NCBI GenBank assembly: GCA_035940955.1
Contig: DASZEJ010000046.1
Location: 1 to 18,280, forward strand
Direction: 5' to 3'
DNA length: 18,280 nt
From: CADCVT01 sp035940955
GTDB lineage: Bacteria > Actinomycetota > Thermoleophilia > Solirubrobacterales > Solirubrobacteraceae
Shown: one piece after another, positions 6,197 through 13,819 of the stretch
Position numbering within the stretch: the first letter of the stretch is position 1
How the letters are laid out: the number at the start of each line of letters is the position of its first letter
Notes under the pieces: generated by a model
What the model was told of the DNA's origin: nothing
What the model saw: only the letters and a program-made list of their open reading frames with translations
Databases searched by the model: none
Position numbers and translations under genes: made by a program

Positions 6197-7171
6197 CCGC
6201 CCGTTGTCGCGGTACCAGCGGTAGGCCTTCTCCATCGCCTCGCGCAGCGGCGTCTGCGGGTAGCCCAGCTCCTCGATCGCCCGGCGCGAGGAGTACGCGC
6301 GCCGCTGCGCAGTCATCCGCACGAGCTCCGGCGTGACGTCCGGCTCCCTGCGCGTCACCAGCGACACGAGGTACGCGGCCCGGGCCGCGCCCGCCGCGAC
6401 GGCGTACGGGACGACCTTCATCCGCACCGGCCTGCCCATCGTCTCGGCGACCAGCTCGACGATCCGCGGGTAGGGGAGCGCCTCGCCGCCGAGGACGTAG
6501 CGCCGCCCCGGCCGGCCGCGCTCCATCGCCGCGACGTGCCCGGCGCACACGTCGTCGACGTCGCACGTCGTGGTCGTCCCGTCCAGCCCGCGGATCGTCG
6601 ACTTGCGCGAGACCATCACGAACAGCCGGCCGGCGTTGCAGTAGTGGTCGCGCGCGCCGAACACCATCCCGGGGTTGACGGCGACCGCCTCGACCCCCTG
6701 CTCGTTCGCGCGCATGACCTCCTCCTCGGCGGCGCGCTTGGTGATGCAGTACCCGACGTCGAGCGGGCCCCAGTTCCACGGCGTGTCCTCGTCCGACACG
6801 CCGCCGTCGGTGCGGAACCCGATCGCGGCGATCGAGCTGGTGTGGACGATGCGGCGCACGCCGTGGCGCACCGCGGCGGCGACGACGTTGCGGGTGCCGT
6901 CCACGTTGACGCGGAACTGCCGCGCGCGCGCCGGCCGCCAGTAGCTGACCATCCCGGCGACGTGGTAGATGCCCTCGACGCCCTCGGCGGCGCGCAGCAC
7001 CGACTCGGCGTCGGTCACGTCGCCCTCGGCCACCTCGACCGGCAGCCCCTCCAGCAGCACCGCCCGCGTGGACGGCCGCTTGAGCACCCGGACGCGGTCG
7101 CCGCGCTCGACGAGGCGGTGGACCAGGTTCGACCCGATGAAGCCGGTGGCGCCGGTGACGAGGACGGTCAC
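6191..7171 (-). CDS. NAD-dependent epimerase/dehydratase family protein (HpnA/CerR/DFR-like)
   Basis: 326 residues, extended SDR. It begins VTVLVTGATGFIGSN (nucleotide-binding GATGFIG at 7-13), followed by HVAGMVSYW, a TSS strand (111-113) with the catalytic Ser/Thr, YCITK (Tyr141, Lys145) and NPGMVFGARD. The fold and motifs match dihydroflavonol-reductase-like proteins, including hopanoid-associated HpnA and the bacterial ceramide reductase CerR. The start GTG overlaps the FAAL stop (GTGA), so both are translated together from the FAAL promoter. Next to an acyl-AMP ligase and opposite an alpha-oxoamine synthase/ACP operon, a role in reducing a keto group of a long-chain base is plausible, but a sugar or sterol-type substrate cannot be excluded. 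Confidence 0.8.
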   Translation of the reverse strand: MTVLVTGATGFIGSNLVHRLVERGDRVRVLKRPSTRAVLLEGLPVEVAEGDVTDAESVLRAAEGVEGIYHVAGMVSYWRPARARQFRVNVDGTRNVVAAAVRHGVRRIVHTSSIAAIGFRTDGGVSDEDTPWNWGPLDVGYCITKRAAEEEVMRANEQGVEAVAVNPGMVFGARDHYCNAGRLFVMVSRKSTIRGLDGTTTTCDVDDVCAGHVAAMERGRPGRRYVLGGEALPYPRIVELVAETMGRPVRMKVVPYAVAAGAARAAYLVSLVTRREPDVTPELVRMTAQRRAYSSRRAIEELGYPQTPLREAMEKAYRWYRDNGRL

Positions 7172-8889
7172 GCCGGGTCGAGCGACCACTCGGCCACGAC
7201 GTCGAGCGAGCCGTCGAGGTACTCCGACCGGGCGACCGAGCGCTGGATCTTGCCGCTGGAGGTCTTGGGCATCGTGCGCGGGCGCACGAGCGCGACGCCC
7301 TGGACCTGCAGGTCGAGCGACTGGGCGACCGCCCGGCGGATGCCCTCGACGACGCCGTGCGGGTCGAGGCCATCCCGGTCGGCGACCTCGGTGACGACGA
7401 CGACGTGCTCGCGCCCGTCGGTCCTGACCGCGAACGCCGCGCCGGCGTTGCGGCGCACGCCCGGCACGGTCTGGGCGGCCAGCTCGATGTCGCTCGGGTA
7501 GTAGTTGCGCCCGGCGACGACGACGAGGTCCTTCGCGCGGCCGGTGACGTACAGCTCGCCGTCGCGCAGGAAGCCCAGGTCGCCGGTCCGCAGGAACGGG
7601 CCGGTGCCGTCGGCCAGCCGCGCGCCGAACACCTCCTCGGTCGCCTCCGGGTTGCCGAAGTAGCCGTGGGTCACGCTCGGCCCGCGCAGCCAGATCTCGC
7701 CGACGCCGCCGTCGGGCAGCGGGGTCAGCGCCTCGCGGTCGACGACGACGACCTCGTGGTCGACGTCGGCCCCGCCGCAGCCGACGAGCGTGGTGACCCG
7801 CGCGCCCGGCGCGGCGGGGACGGCCTCGTCGTCGGTCTCCAGCCGCTCGGCGTCGGCGTCGAAGCGGCTGACCGGCCCCAGCGGCCGCTCGGCGCCGGTG
7901 GCCATGAGCGTGCCCTCGGCCAGCCCGTAGCAGGGGTAGAACGCCTCGCGGCGGAAGCCGCAGGGCGCGAACGTCGCGGTGAAGCTGTCGAGCGTCTCGG
8001 CGCGCACCGGCTCGGCCCCGTTGAACGCGACCTCCCAGGAGGAGAGGTCGAGCGTCTCGCGCTGCTCGGGCGCGATCTTCTGCACGCACATGTCGAACGC
8101 CGAGTTCGGGCCGCCGCTCGTCGTCGCCCGGTAGTCGGAGACCGCCTTCAGCCACTTGTAGGGGCGGCGCAGGAACGTGAGCGGCGACAGGAGCGTGCAC
8201 GGGAAGCCGCCGAACACCGGCTGCAGGATCCCGCCGATCAGGCCCATGTCGTGGTAGGGCGGCAGCCAGATCACCGCCCGGCTCGCGCGCCGGTGGCCGA
8301 ACCCGCGCTCGATGAACTCCGAGTTGCGGATGAGGTTGCCGTGGCTGACCATCACGCCGCGCGGCGTCGCGGTCGAGCCGGACGTGTACTGCAGCAGGCC
8401 GAGGTGCTCGGCGCCGACGTCCGGGTCGCGCCAGCCGTCCTCGGTGCCGACCGCGCGCACGTCGGTCGCGATCTGCGTCGCCGGCTCGCCCGCCGACGCC
8501 TGCCGGAACAGCTCGCCCGCGTTCGCGCGGATCGCCTCGAGCGTGAGGATCGTCCCGGCCTGCGCGTCGCGCAGGATCGCCAGCAGCCGCGGGACGGTCC
8601 GGTTCAGCCGCGCGGGGTCCGGCGGGTAGGCCGGCACGGGGATCGCGCCCGCGTACATGCACCCGAACAGCGCGTAGACGTACTCGAGCCCGGGCGGGTA
8701 GAGCAGCAGGGCCCGCTCGCCGTGGGGCGCGCCGCTGGCCTGGATCGCCGCGGCGACCGCGCGCGCCCGCGTGTCGAGGTCGGCGTAGGTGATGCGCTCC
8801 GCGCCGTCGTCGCCGAGGAACGTGAATGCCTCGTCGTCGCCGGCCTGCGCGGCCCGTTCGCGAAGCACCTCCACGAAGGTCGACGGCAC
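7168..8889 (-). CDS. fatty acyl-AMP ligase (FAAL)
   Basis: 573 residues. It activates a fatty acid as acyl-adenylate and normally hands it to an acyl carrier protein. The AMP-binding signature YTSGSTATPRGVM (168-180), the FAAL-type WLPPYHDMGLIGG (208-220), CYGLAEGTLMATG, RTGDLGFLRDGELYVTGR, the FAAL hallmark GRNYYPSDIE and the C-terminal SSGKIQR with the adenylation Lys are all present, so it looks active. The GTG at 8889 is chosen because a promoter ends six bases upstream. It is followed by the epimerase gene with a GTGA overlap and is divergent from the monooxygenase gene. The ACP encoded at 11339-11596 is the obvious acceptor candidate (inference). Confidence 0.9.
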   Translation of the reverse strand: MPSTFVEVLRERAAQAGDDEAFTFLGDDGAERITYADLDTRARAVAAAIQASGAPHGERALLLYPPGLEYVYALFGCMYAGAIPVPAYPPDPARLNRTVPRLLAILRDAQAGTILTLEAIRANAGELFRQASAGEPATQIATDVRAVGTEDGWRDPDVGAEHLGLLQYTSGSTATPRGVMVSHGNLIRNSEFIERGFGHRRASRAVIWLPPYHDMGLIGGILQPVFGGFPCTLLSPLTFLRRPYKWLKAVSDYRATTSGGPNSAFDMCVQKIAPEQRETLDLSSWEVAFNGAEPVRAETLDSFTATFAPCGFRREAFYPCYGLAEGTLMATGAERPLGPVSRFDADAERLETDDEAVPAAPGARVTTLVGCGGADVDHEVVVVDREALTPLPDGGVGEIWLRGPSVTHGYFGNPEATEEVFGARLADGTGPFLRTGDLGFLRDGELYVTGRAKDLVVVAGRNYYPSDIELAAQTVPGVRRNAGAAFAVRTDGREHVVVVTEVADRDGLDPHGVVEGIRRAVAQSLDLQVQGVALVRPRTMPKTSSGKIQRSVARSEYLDGSLDVVAEWSLDPA

Positions 8890-8895
8890 AGCGGT

Positions 8896-8925
8896 AGCAT
8901 ACGCTTATCGCTGGTCCAGTGTCGA
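8896..8925 (-). promoter_or_regulatory. leaderless promoter of the FAAL-epimerase unit
   Basis: On the minus strand TCGACA (8925-8920) and TATGCT (8901-8896) are 18 bases apart, and GTG 8889 follows six bases after the -10. It is the best-formed promoter in the window. It overlaps the GTG at 8919 of the divergent gene, which argues for the later start at 8949 for that gene. Confidence 0.65.
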
Positions 8926-8948
8926 ATGGTGACAATCATGGCTTACGA

Positions 8949-10445
8949 GTGATACAGGACTCACCGGAGCAACTCGACGTTGCAGTAATCGGCAGTGGCT
9001 TCGGCGGTCTGTGCGCCGCGATCAAGCTGCGCGAGGCGGGCCTCGGCTCGTTCGCGGTGCTCGAGCGCGGCGACGCGATCGGCGGCACCTGGCGCGACAA
9101 CCTGTACCCGGGGTGCGCGTGCGACGTGCAGTCGCACCTGTACTCGTACTCGTTCGCCCCGAACCCGCGCTGGTCGCGCATGTTCTCCTCGGCGTGGGAG
9201 ATCCGCGAGTACCTGGAGCGCTGCGCCGACGAGTTCGACGTGCGCCGCCACGTCCGGCTGCGGTCGGAGGTCACCGGCGCGCGGTGGGACGCCGGCGCCT
9301 GCCGCTGGACGGTCGACGTGAACGGGGAGGAGGCGATCGCGGCGCGGGCGCTCGTCGTCGCCAAGGGCCTCTTGAGCGAGCCGCACGTGCCGACGCTGCC
9401 CGGCCTGGCGTCGTTCGGCGGCACGACGTTCCACTCGGCGGCGTGGGACCACGACCACGACCTCACCGGCGAGCGGGTCGCGGTGATCGGCACGGGCGCG
9501 ACCGCGGTCCAGTTCATCCCCGAGATCGCGCCGCTCGCCGGGCGCTTGCACGTCTTCCAGCGCTCGGCGCCGTGGGTCCTGCCGCGCGGCGACCGGCCGA
9601 TCACCCGCTTCGAGCGCCGGCTGTTCGAGCGCGTCCCGGCGCTGCAGCGCGCGTACCGCGGGGCGATCTACGCCGCGCTGGAGGGCCGGATGCTGGCCTT
9701 CGCGGTCGAGCCGCGGCTGACGCGCGCGTTCGCCGCCTACGCGCGCTGGCACATCGAGCGCCAGATCGACGACCCGCGGCTGCGCGACGCGGTGACGCCC
9801 GACTACACGATCGGCTGCAAGCGCGTCCTGCTGAGCAACGACTACTACCCGGCGCTTGCGCGCGAGGACGTCGAGCTCGAGACCGCGCGGATCGAGCGCG
9901 TCACCGAGCGCGGCATCGTCACCGCGGACGGGCGCGAGGTCGAGCTCGACACGATCGTGTTCGCCACCGGGTTCCGGCCGTACGAGGTCGCGGGGCTCGG
10001 CATCGCCGGGCGCGACGGCGTCGAGCTGGCCGAGGCGTGGTCGCCGACGCCCACCGCGCACCTCGGCACCACCGTCGCCGGGTTCCCGAACCTGTTCCTC
10101 ATCGTCGGCCCGAACACCGGCCTCGGGCACAGCTCGATGGTGTTCATGATCGAGAGCCAGACCCGCTACGTGATCGACGCGCTGCGGACCATGCGCGAGC
10201 GCGGGCTGGCCGCGGTCGAGGTGCGGCCGGAGGTGCAGGCGGCGTCGACCGCGCGCGTGCACGAGAAGCTCGCCACCACCGTCTGGGCGTCGGGCTGCGA
10301 CAGCTGGTACCTGGACGACCGCGGCCGCAACCCGACGATCTGGCCGACGTTCTCGTTCGCGTTCCGCAGCCAGACCCGGCGGTTCCGGCCCGAGGAGTAC
10401 GTGCTGGTCGAGCAGGCCCCGGCGCGGGAGCTGGTGGAGGCGTGA
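8949..10445 (+). CDS. flavin monooxygenase, Baeyer-Villiger type
   Basis: 498 residues from GTG 8949. FAD-binding GSGFGG (15-20), GGTWRDNLYPGCACDV with the NLYPGC typical of this class, the Baeyer-Villiger fingerprint FGGTTFHSAAWD (156-167, FxGxxxHxxxWD), the NADPH-binding GTGATAVQ (181-188), FQRSAPWVLPR and FATGFRP (338-344) are all visible. It would insert oxygen next to a ketone, or oxidise a soft heteroatom, using NADPH and O2. An in-frame GTG at 8919 would add ten residues but overlaps the FAAL promoter, so 8949 is preferred. The SDR start overlaps the stop (GTGA). The substrate is unknown; the position between lipid genes suggests tailoring of a ketolipid. Confidence 0.85.
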   Translation: MIQDSPEQLDVAVIGSGFGGLCAAIKLREAGLGSFAVLERGDAIGGTWRDNLYPGCACDVQSHLYSYSFAPNPRWSRMFSSAWEIREYLERCADEFDVRRHVRLRSEVTGARWDAGACRWTVDVNGEEAIAARALVVAKGLLSEPHVPTLPGLASFGGTTFHSAAWDHDHDLTGERVAVIGTGATAVQFIPEIAPLAGRLHVFQRSAPWVLPRGDRPITRFERRLFERVPALQRAYRGAIYAALEGRMLAFAVEPRLTRAFAAYARWHIERQIDDPRLRDAVTPDYTIGCKRVLLSNDYYPALAREDVELETARIERVTERGIVTADGREVELDTIVFATGFRPYEVAGLGIAGRDGVELAEAWSPTPTAHLGTTVAGFPNLFLIVGPNTGLGHSSMVFMIESQTRYVIDALRTMRERGLAAVEVRPEVQAASTARVHEKLATTVWASGCDSWYLDDRGRNPTIWPTFSFAFRSQTRRFRPEEYVLVEQAPARELVEA

Positions 10446-11347
10446 GGCGCCGGCGCTTCGACGTGGCGGGGAAGACCGTGCTCATCACGGGCGCGGCGCG
10501 CGGGATCGGCGCCGCGACCGCCGAGCGCCTGCACTCGCGCGGCGCGCGGGTGGCGCTCGTGGGCCTGGAGCCCGAGCGGCTCGAAGCGCTCGCCGGGCGG
10601 CTGGGGCAGCGCGCCGCCTGGTTCGAGGCCGACGTCACCGACGCCGGGGCCCTCGACCGCGCGGTGGACGGCACGCTCGAGCGCTTCGGCGCCATCGACG
10701 TCGCGATCGCCAACGCGGGCGTCCACTACGTCGGCGCGCTGGCCACCGCGCCGGTCGAGCAGGTCGAGCGCGAGCTGGCGGTCAACCTGCTCGGGGTGTG
10801 GCGCACCGACCGCGCGGTGCTGCCGCACGTCGTCGCGCGCCGCGGCTACCTGCTGAACGTCTCGTCGGCCTCGGCGGTCATGCACTTCCCGCTCATGGGC
10901 GCGTACGCCGCGTCGAAGTCCGGGGTCGAGGCGCTGAGCAACTGCCTGCGGGTCGAGATCGCGTCGACCGGCGCGCGCGTGGGCTGCACGTACTTCGGGT
11001 TCATGGACACCGACCTCGTGCGGGCCAGCATGTCGCACCCGTCGTCGCGCGCCGCCGAGGGGCTGATGCCGGCGTTCGTGCGCCGGACGTGGCCGGCGTC
11101 CGAGGCGGTCGACGCGATCGAGCGCGGGATCGAGCGGCGCTCGGCGCGGATCTGGGCGCCGCGCTACATGGGCCCGGCGCTGCTGCTGCGCGGCGTCGCC
11201 CAGCCGCTCACCGAGTGGCGCCTCAGCCGCGCGCCCGAGGTGCCCGAGGCGCTCCGGCTCGCCGACCCGCGCACCGGCGTCCCCGCGCGGCAGGACCCGC
11301 TGCTCGGCGTGGCGGTCGACGGGGCCGGGCCGGCGGTCTCAGGCTGA
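10442..11347 (+). CDS. short-chain dehydrogenase/reductase
   Basis: 301 residues, classical SDR: TGAARGIG cofactor loop (16-23), NAG (91-93), Ser141/142, Tyr155-AAS-Lys159 active site, then a 120-residue tail with Arg-rich segments, longer than the usual 250-residue SDR. GTG 10442 overlaps the monooxygenase stop by four bases, giving a two-gene operon. The C-terminus converges with the ACP gene and overlaps it by nine bases. It probably oxidises or reduces an alcohol/ketone next to the Baeyer-Villiger enzyme, so alcohol to ketone to ester would be a coherent pair (inference). The substrate is not deducible. Confidence 0.85.
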   Translation: MRRRRFDVAGKTVLITGAARGIGAATAERLHSRGARVALVGLEPERLEALAGRLGQRAAWFEADVTDAGALDRAVDGTLERFGAIDVAIANAGVHYVGALATAPVEQVERELAVNLLGVWRTDRAVLPHVVARRGYLLNVSSASAVMHFPLMGAYAASKSGVEALSNCLRVEIASTGARVGCTYFGFMDTDLVRASMSHPSSRAAEGLMPAFVRRTWPASEAVDAIERGIERRSARIWAPRYMGPALLLRGVAQPLTEWRLSRAPEVPEALRLADPRTGVPARQDPLLGVAVDGAGPAVSG

Positions 11348-11596
11348 CGCCGCGGCCGTCCGGCACGCGCGGACGAGGTCGCCGACGGTCTGCAGCCCGG
11401 CCAGGAACTCGTCGGTGTCCGGCAGCTCGACGCCGAGCCGGTGCTCGAGCGCCGCGAGCGCCTCGGCGATCGCGAGCGAGTCGGCGCCGAGGTCGTCGCG
11501 CAGCGAGTCGCCGTCGTCCAGCTCGCCGTCCGGCAGGGCGAACCGCGTCGCCAGCTCCGCCCGCACGCGGGCCTCGATCTCCGTGTCCTCGCTCAC
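11339..11596 (-). CDS. acyl carrier protein
   Basis: 85 residues from GTG 11596. DDLGADSLA holds the phosphopantetheine attachment Ser40 in the canonical DSL context, and the sequence is acidic with a four-helix pattern and length as expected. Upstream is a good Shine-Dalgarno (GGAGG, eight bases before the GTG), and the GTG overlaps the stop of the preceding SDR gene (GTGA). As the last gene of the seven-gene leftward operon it sits with the alpha-oxoamine synthase, which suggests it delivers the acyl chain to that enzyme after loading by the FAAL at 7168-8889. This resembles the ACP of Caulobacter-type sphingolipid loci. Confidence 0.9.
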   Translation of the reverse strand: MSEDTEIEARVRAELATRFALPDGELDDGDSLRDDLGADSLAIAEALAALEHRLGVELPDTDEFLAGLQTVGDLVRACRTAAASA

Positions 11597-12420
11597 AACC
11601 CGTACCTCCGTGCGACCAGCCGCTCCACCGCGACGCGGGGCAGGAGCCGCTTCGCGAACGCGAGCGCGGCCCCGTCCCCGCCGGCGAAGTGGACCGGCGC
11701 CGGCCGCTTCGTCGACATGATGCTCCACACCTTCTCGGCCACCACCGCGGGCGGCTCGGCGCTCGCGACCGCGGCGCGCGCCCGCCGGCTCACCAGCGCC
11801 AGCGCCGGCGCGTACGGCGACCACTCGGCCTCGAACCGCTCGACGTGGTCCTGGATGCCGGTCCGGATGTCGCCGGGCTCGACGAGCGCGACGCGCACGC
11901 CGAACGGCCGCACCTCGGTCCGCAGCGAGCCGACGAAGCCCTGCAGCGCGAGCTTCGACGCCGCGTAGGCCGACTGGAACGGGACCGGGAACTCGGCCAT
12001 GAGCGAGCCGATCACCACGACCGTCCCGCCGCCGCGCTCGCGCATCGCGGGCAGGCACAGGCGGATCAGCTCGACCGGCCCGAGGACGTTGGCGGCGAAC
12101 AGCCGCTCGACCGCCTCGCCCGGGACCTCCTCCAGCGCGCCCATCTGGCTGCGGCCGGCGTTGCTGACCAGCACGTCGACCGGCCCGGCCTCGGCGGCGC
12201 AGCGGCGCACGCTCTCGCGGTCCTCGAGGTCCAGCGCCACCAGGTCCACGCCGGCCGGCCGCTCCGCGGGCGGCACGCCGTCCGGGTCGCGCGACGTGCC
12301 GATCACGCGGTGCCCGCGCGCGGCGAGCAGCTCGGCGACCGCGCGCCCGATGCCCCGCGACGCGCCCGTGACGAGCGCGACCGGCGCGGCGTCACTCGAG
12401 GACGTCGAGGAGGCGGCCAT
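11593..12420 (-). CDS. short-chain dehydrogenase/reductase, candidate 3-ketoacyl-base reductase
   Basis: 275 residues: TGASRGIG (18-25), NAG (87-89), Ser139, Tyr152-AAS-Lys156, EPGDI (181-185). ATG 12420 overlaps the aminotransferase end by 29 bases and no good later start is in frame. The TGA overlaps the ACP start. Directly downstream of an alpha-oxoamine synthase and an aminotransferase, it is a good candidate to reduce the 3-keto group of the condensation product, as 3-ketosphinganine reductase does. This is inferred from neighbours; the sequence alone says only SDR. Confidence 0.85.
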   Translation of the reverse strand: MAASSTSSSDAAPVALVTGASRGIGRAVAELLAARGHRVIGTSRDPDGVPPAERPAGVDLVALDLEDRESVRRCAAEAGPVDVLVSNAGRSQMGALEEVPGEAVERLFAANVLGPVELIRLCLPAMRERGGGTVVVIGSLMAEFPVPFQSAYAASKLALQGFVGSLRTEVRPFGVRVALVEPGDIRTGIQDHVERFEAEWSPYAPALALVSRRARAAVASAEPPAVVAEKVWSIMSTKRPAPVHFAGGDGAALAFAKRLLPRVAVERLVARRYGL

Positions 12421-13819
12421 AGGCGGCGACCGTGCGCTCGTTGTCCTCGGTCGTGTGCGCGCACGAGAGCATGTCGCGCCCGAGGCGCGACAGGACGCCG
12501 GCGTTCTGGATGGGGACCATGTACGCCGACAGCAGCTCGCGGCGCTCGAGCACCTCGCCGAGCCGCGCCGGGTCGTCGAGCGGCACGGCCTGCGGCGCGG
12601 TCAGCTCGGTCTTGACGATCGAGCCGAAGCGGTAGGAGAAGAAGTCGAAGCCGCGGGCGGCGAAGAGCGCGTTCAGGCGGGCGACGAGGTCGCCGGCGGC
12701 GTCGATCGCGCGGTCGAGCACGCCGGGCTCGCGCATCAGCCGCACGGCGTGGACGCACGCGCCGGCCGACAGCACGTTGCCCGACAGCGTGCCGCCGACG
12801 TACGCCGACGGGCGCTCGTCGGGCACCGAGACGTTCGCGGTGTCGACGATCTCCTTGCGCCCGCCGACCGCGCCGCACGACGGGTAGCCGTTCATCAGCG
12901 CCTTGCCGAGCGTCGTCAGGTCCGGCTCGACGCCGTAGAGGCGCTGCGCGCCGCCGAGCCCGACGCGGAAGCCGGTGACGACCTCGTCGAAGACGTACAG
13001 CGCGCCGTGCCGGTGGGCCAGCTCGATCGCGCGCGGGTGGTAGCCCTCGTCGAACGGGACGAGCCCGGACTCGGCGCCGACCGGCTCGCAGAACACCGCG
13101 GCGACGTCGCCGCCGGCGAGCACGCTTTCGAGCTCGTCGAGGTCGTTCTGGCTGACGAGCACGGTCTCTGACTGGTAGGCCTCGGGGATCCCGCCGGCCA
13201 GGAAGCGGCCCGACCCGGGGACCTCGATGTCGACCAGGAACTGGTCGTGCCAGCCGTGGTACGCGCCGCGGAACTTCACGAGCTTCGACCGCCCGGTCCA
13301 CGCCCGCGCGATCCGCGCCGCGGCGAGGTTCGCCTCGGCGCCCGACGCGGTGAACCGCACCGCCTCGATCGACGGGAAGACCTCCGCCAGCTCCTCGCCG
13401 GCCTCGACCTCCAGCTCGTCGAGGTGGCCGTGGAAGTTCGTCCGCTCGCGGATCAGCTCGACCACGCGGCGGTTGAGCTCGGGGTGGTTGTGGCCGAGGA
13501 GGATCGCCCCGCCGGCCAGCACGCAGTCGACGTACTCGTTGCCGTCCACGTCGGTGACGCGGCTGCCCGCCCCGGCGCGCATGAACAGCGGGTAGGGGAA
13601 CGAGAGCGGGTCGACGTGCTCGGTCCCGCGGGCGAGCACGCGGGCGGCGCGGCGCCCCAGCTCGGCCGACCCCGACGTCCGGCGGCGGAACTCGTCGACC
13701 TCCGCCTGCAGGCGCTCGGGCGCCGGGCGCCGGATCGGGCCGTCGGCGATCCGCCGCGCGCGCTCGCGGATCTCGGCCGCGGCCGGCTCCGCGGCGGTGC
13801 CCGGCCCCGTCGCGGTCAT
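12392..13819 (-). CDS. class III PLP aminotransferase (glutamate-1-semialdehyde aminomutase-like)
   Basis: 475 residues. Fold-type I class III motifs: DVDGNEYVDCVLAGGAILLGHNHP, SGAEAN (159-164), RGAYHGWHD (184-192), the cofactor Asp in FDEVVTGFR (Asp278), and the Schiff-base Lys306 in TLGKALMNGYP. An N-terminal extension of about 50 charged residues precedes the domain. It would transfer an amino group to a keto acid or aldehyde, or shift an amino group as an aminomutase. ATG 13819 overlaps the alpha-oxoamine synthase stop (ATGA). Between that enzyme and two genes of the CPEP-mutase kind, a role in aminating a phosphinopyruvate-like keto acid is plausible but unproven. It is not hemL by context. 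Confidence 0.85.
   Translation of the reverse strand: MTATGPGTAAEPAAAEIRERARRIADGPIRRPAPERLQAEVDEFRRRTSGSAELGRRAARVLARGTEHVDPLSFPYPLFMRAGAGSRVTDVDGNEYVDCVLAGGAILLGHNHPELNRRVVELIRERTNFHGHLDELEVEAGEELAEVFPSIEAVRFTASGAEANLAAARIARAWTGRSKLVKFRGAYHGWHDQFLVDIEVPGSGRFLAGGIPEAYQSETVLVSQNDLDELESVLAGGDVAAVFCEPVGAESGLVPFDEGYHPRAIELAHRHGALYVFDEVVTGFRVGLGGAQRLYGVEPDLTTLGKALMNGYPSCGAVGGRKEIVDTANVSVPDERPSAYVGGTLSGNVLSAGACVHAVRLMREPGVLDRAIDAAGDLVARLNALFAARGFDFFSYRFGSIVKTELTAPQAVPLDDPARLGEVLERRELLSAYMVPIQNAGVLSRLGRDMLSCAHTTEDNERTVAAYGRLLDVLE

Noticed and set aside
8919..8948. Ten-residue N-terminal extension of the monooxygenase from GTG 8919
   Set aside because: The codons are not GC-biased, the GTG overlaps the -35 of the divergent FAAL promoter, and the protein from 8949 already has a normal lead-in to the FAD motif.
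12392..13819. hemL (glutamate-1-semialdehyde aminomutase of haem synthesis)
   Set aside because: The family fits, but no haem genes are nearby, it has an N-terminal extension, and it is coupled to a lipid-base operon.
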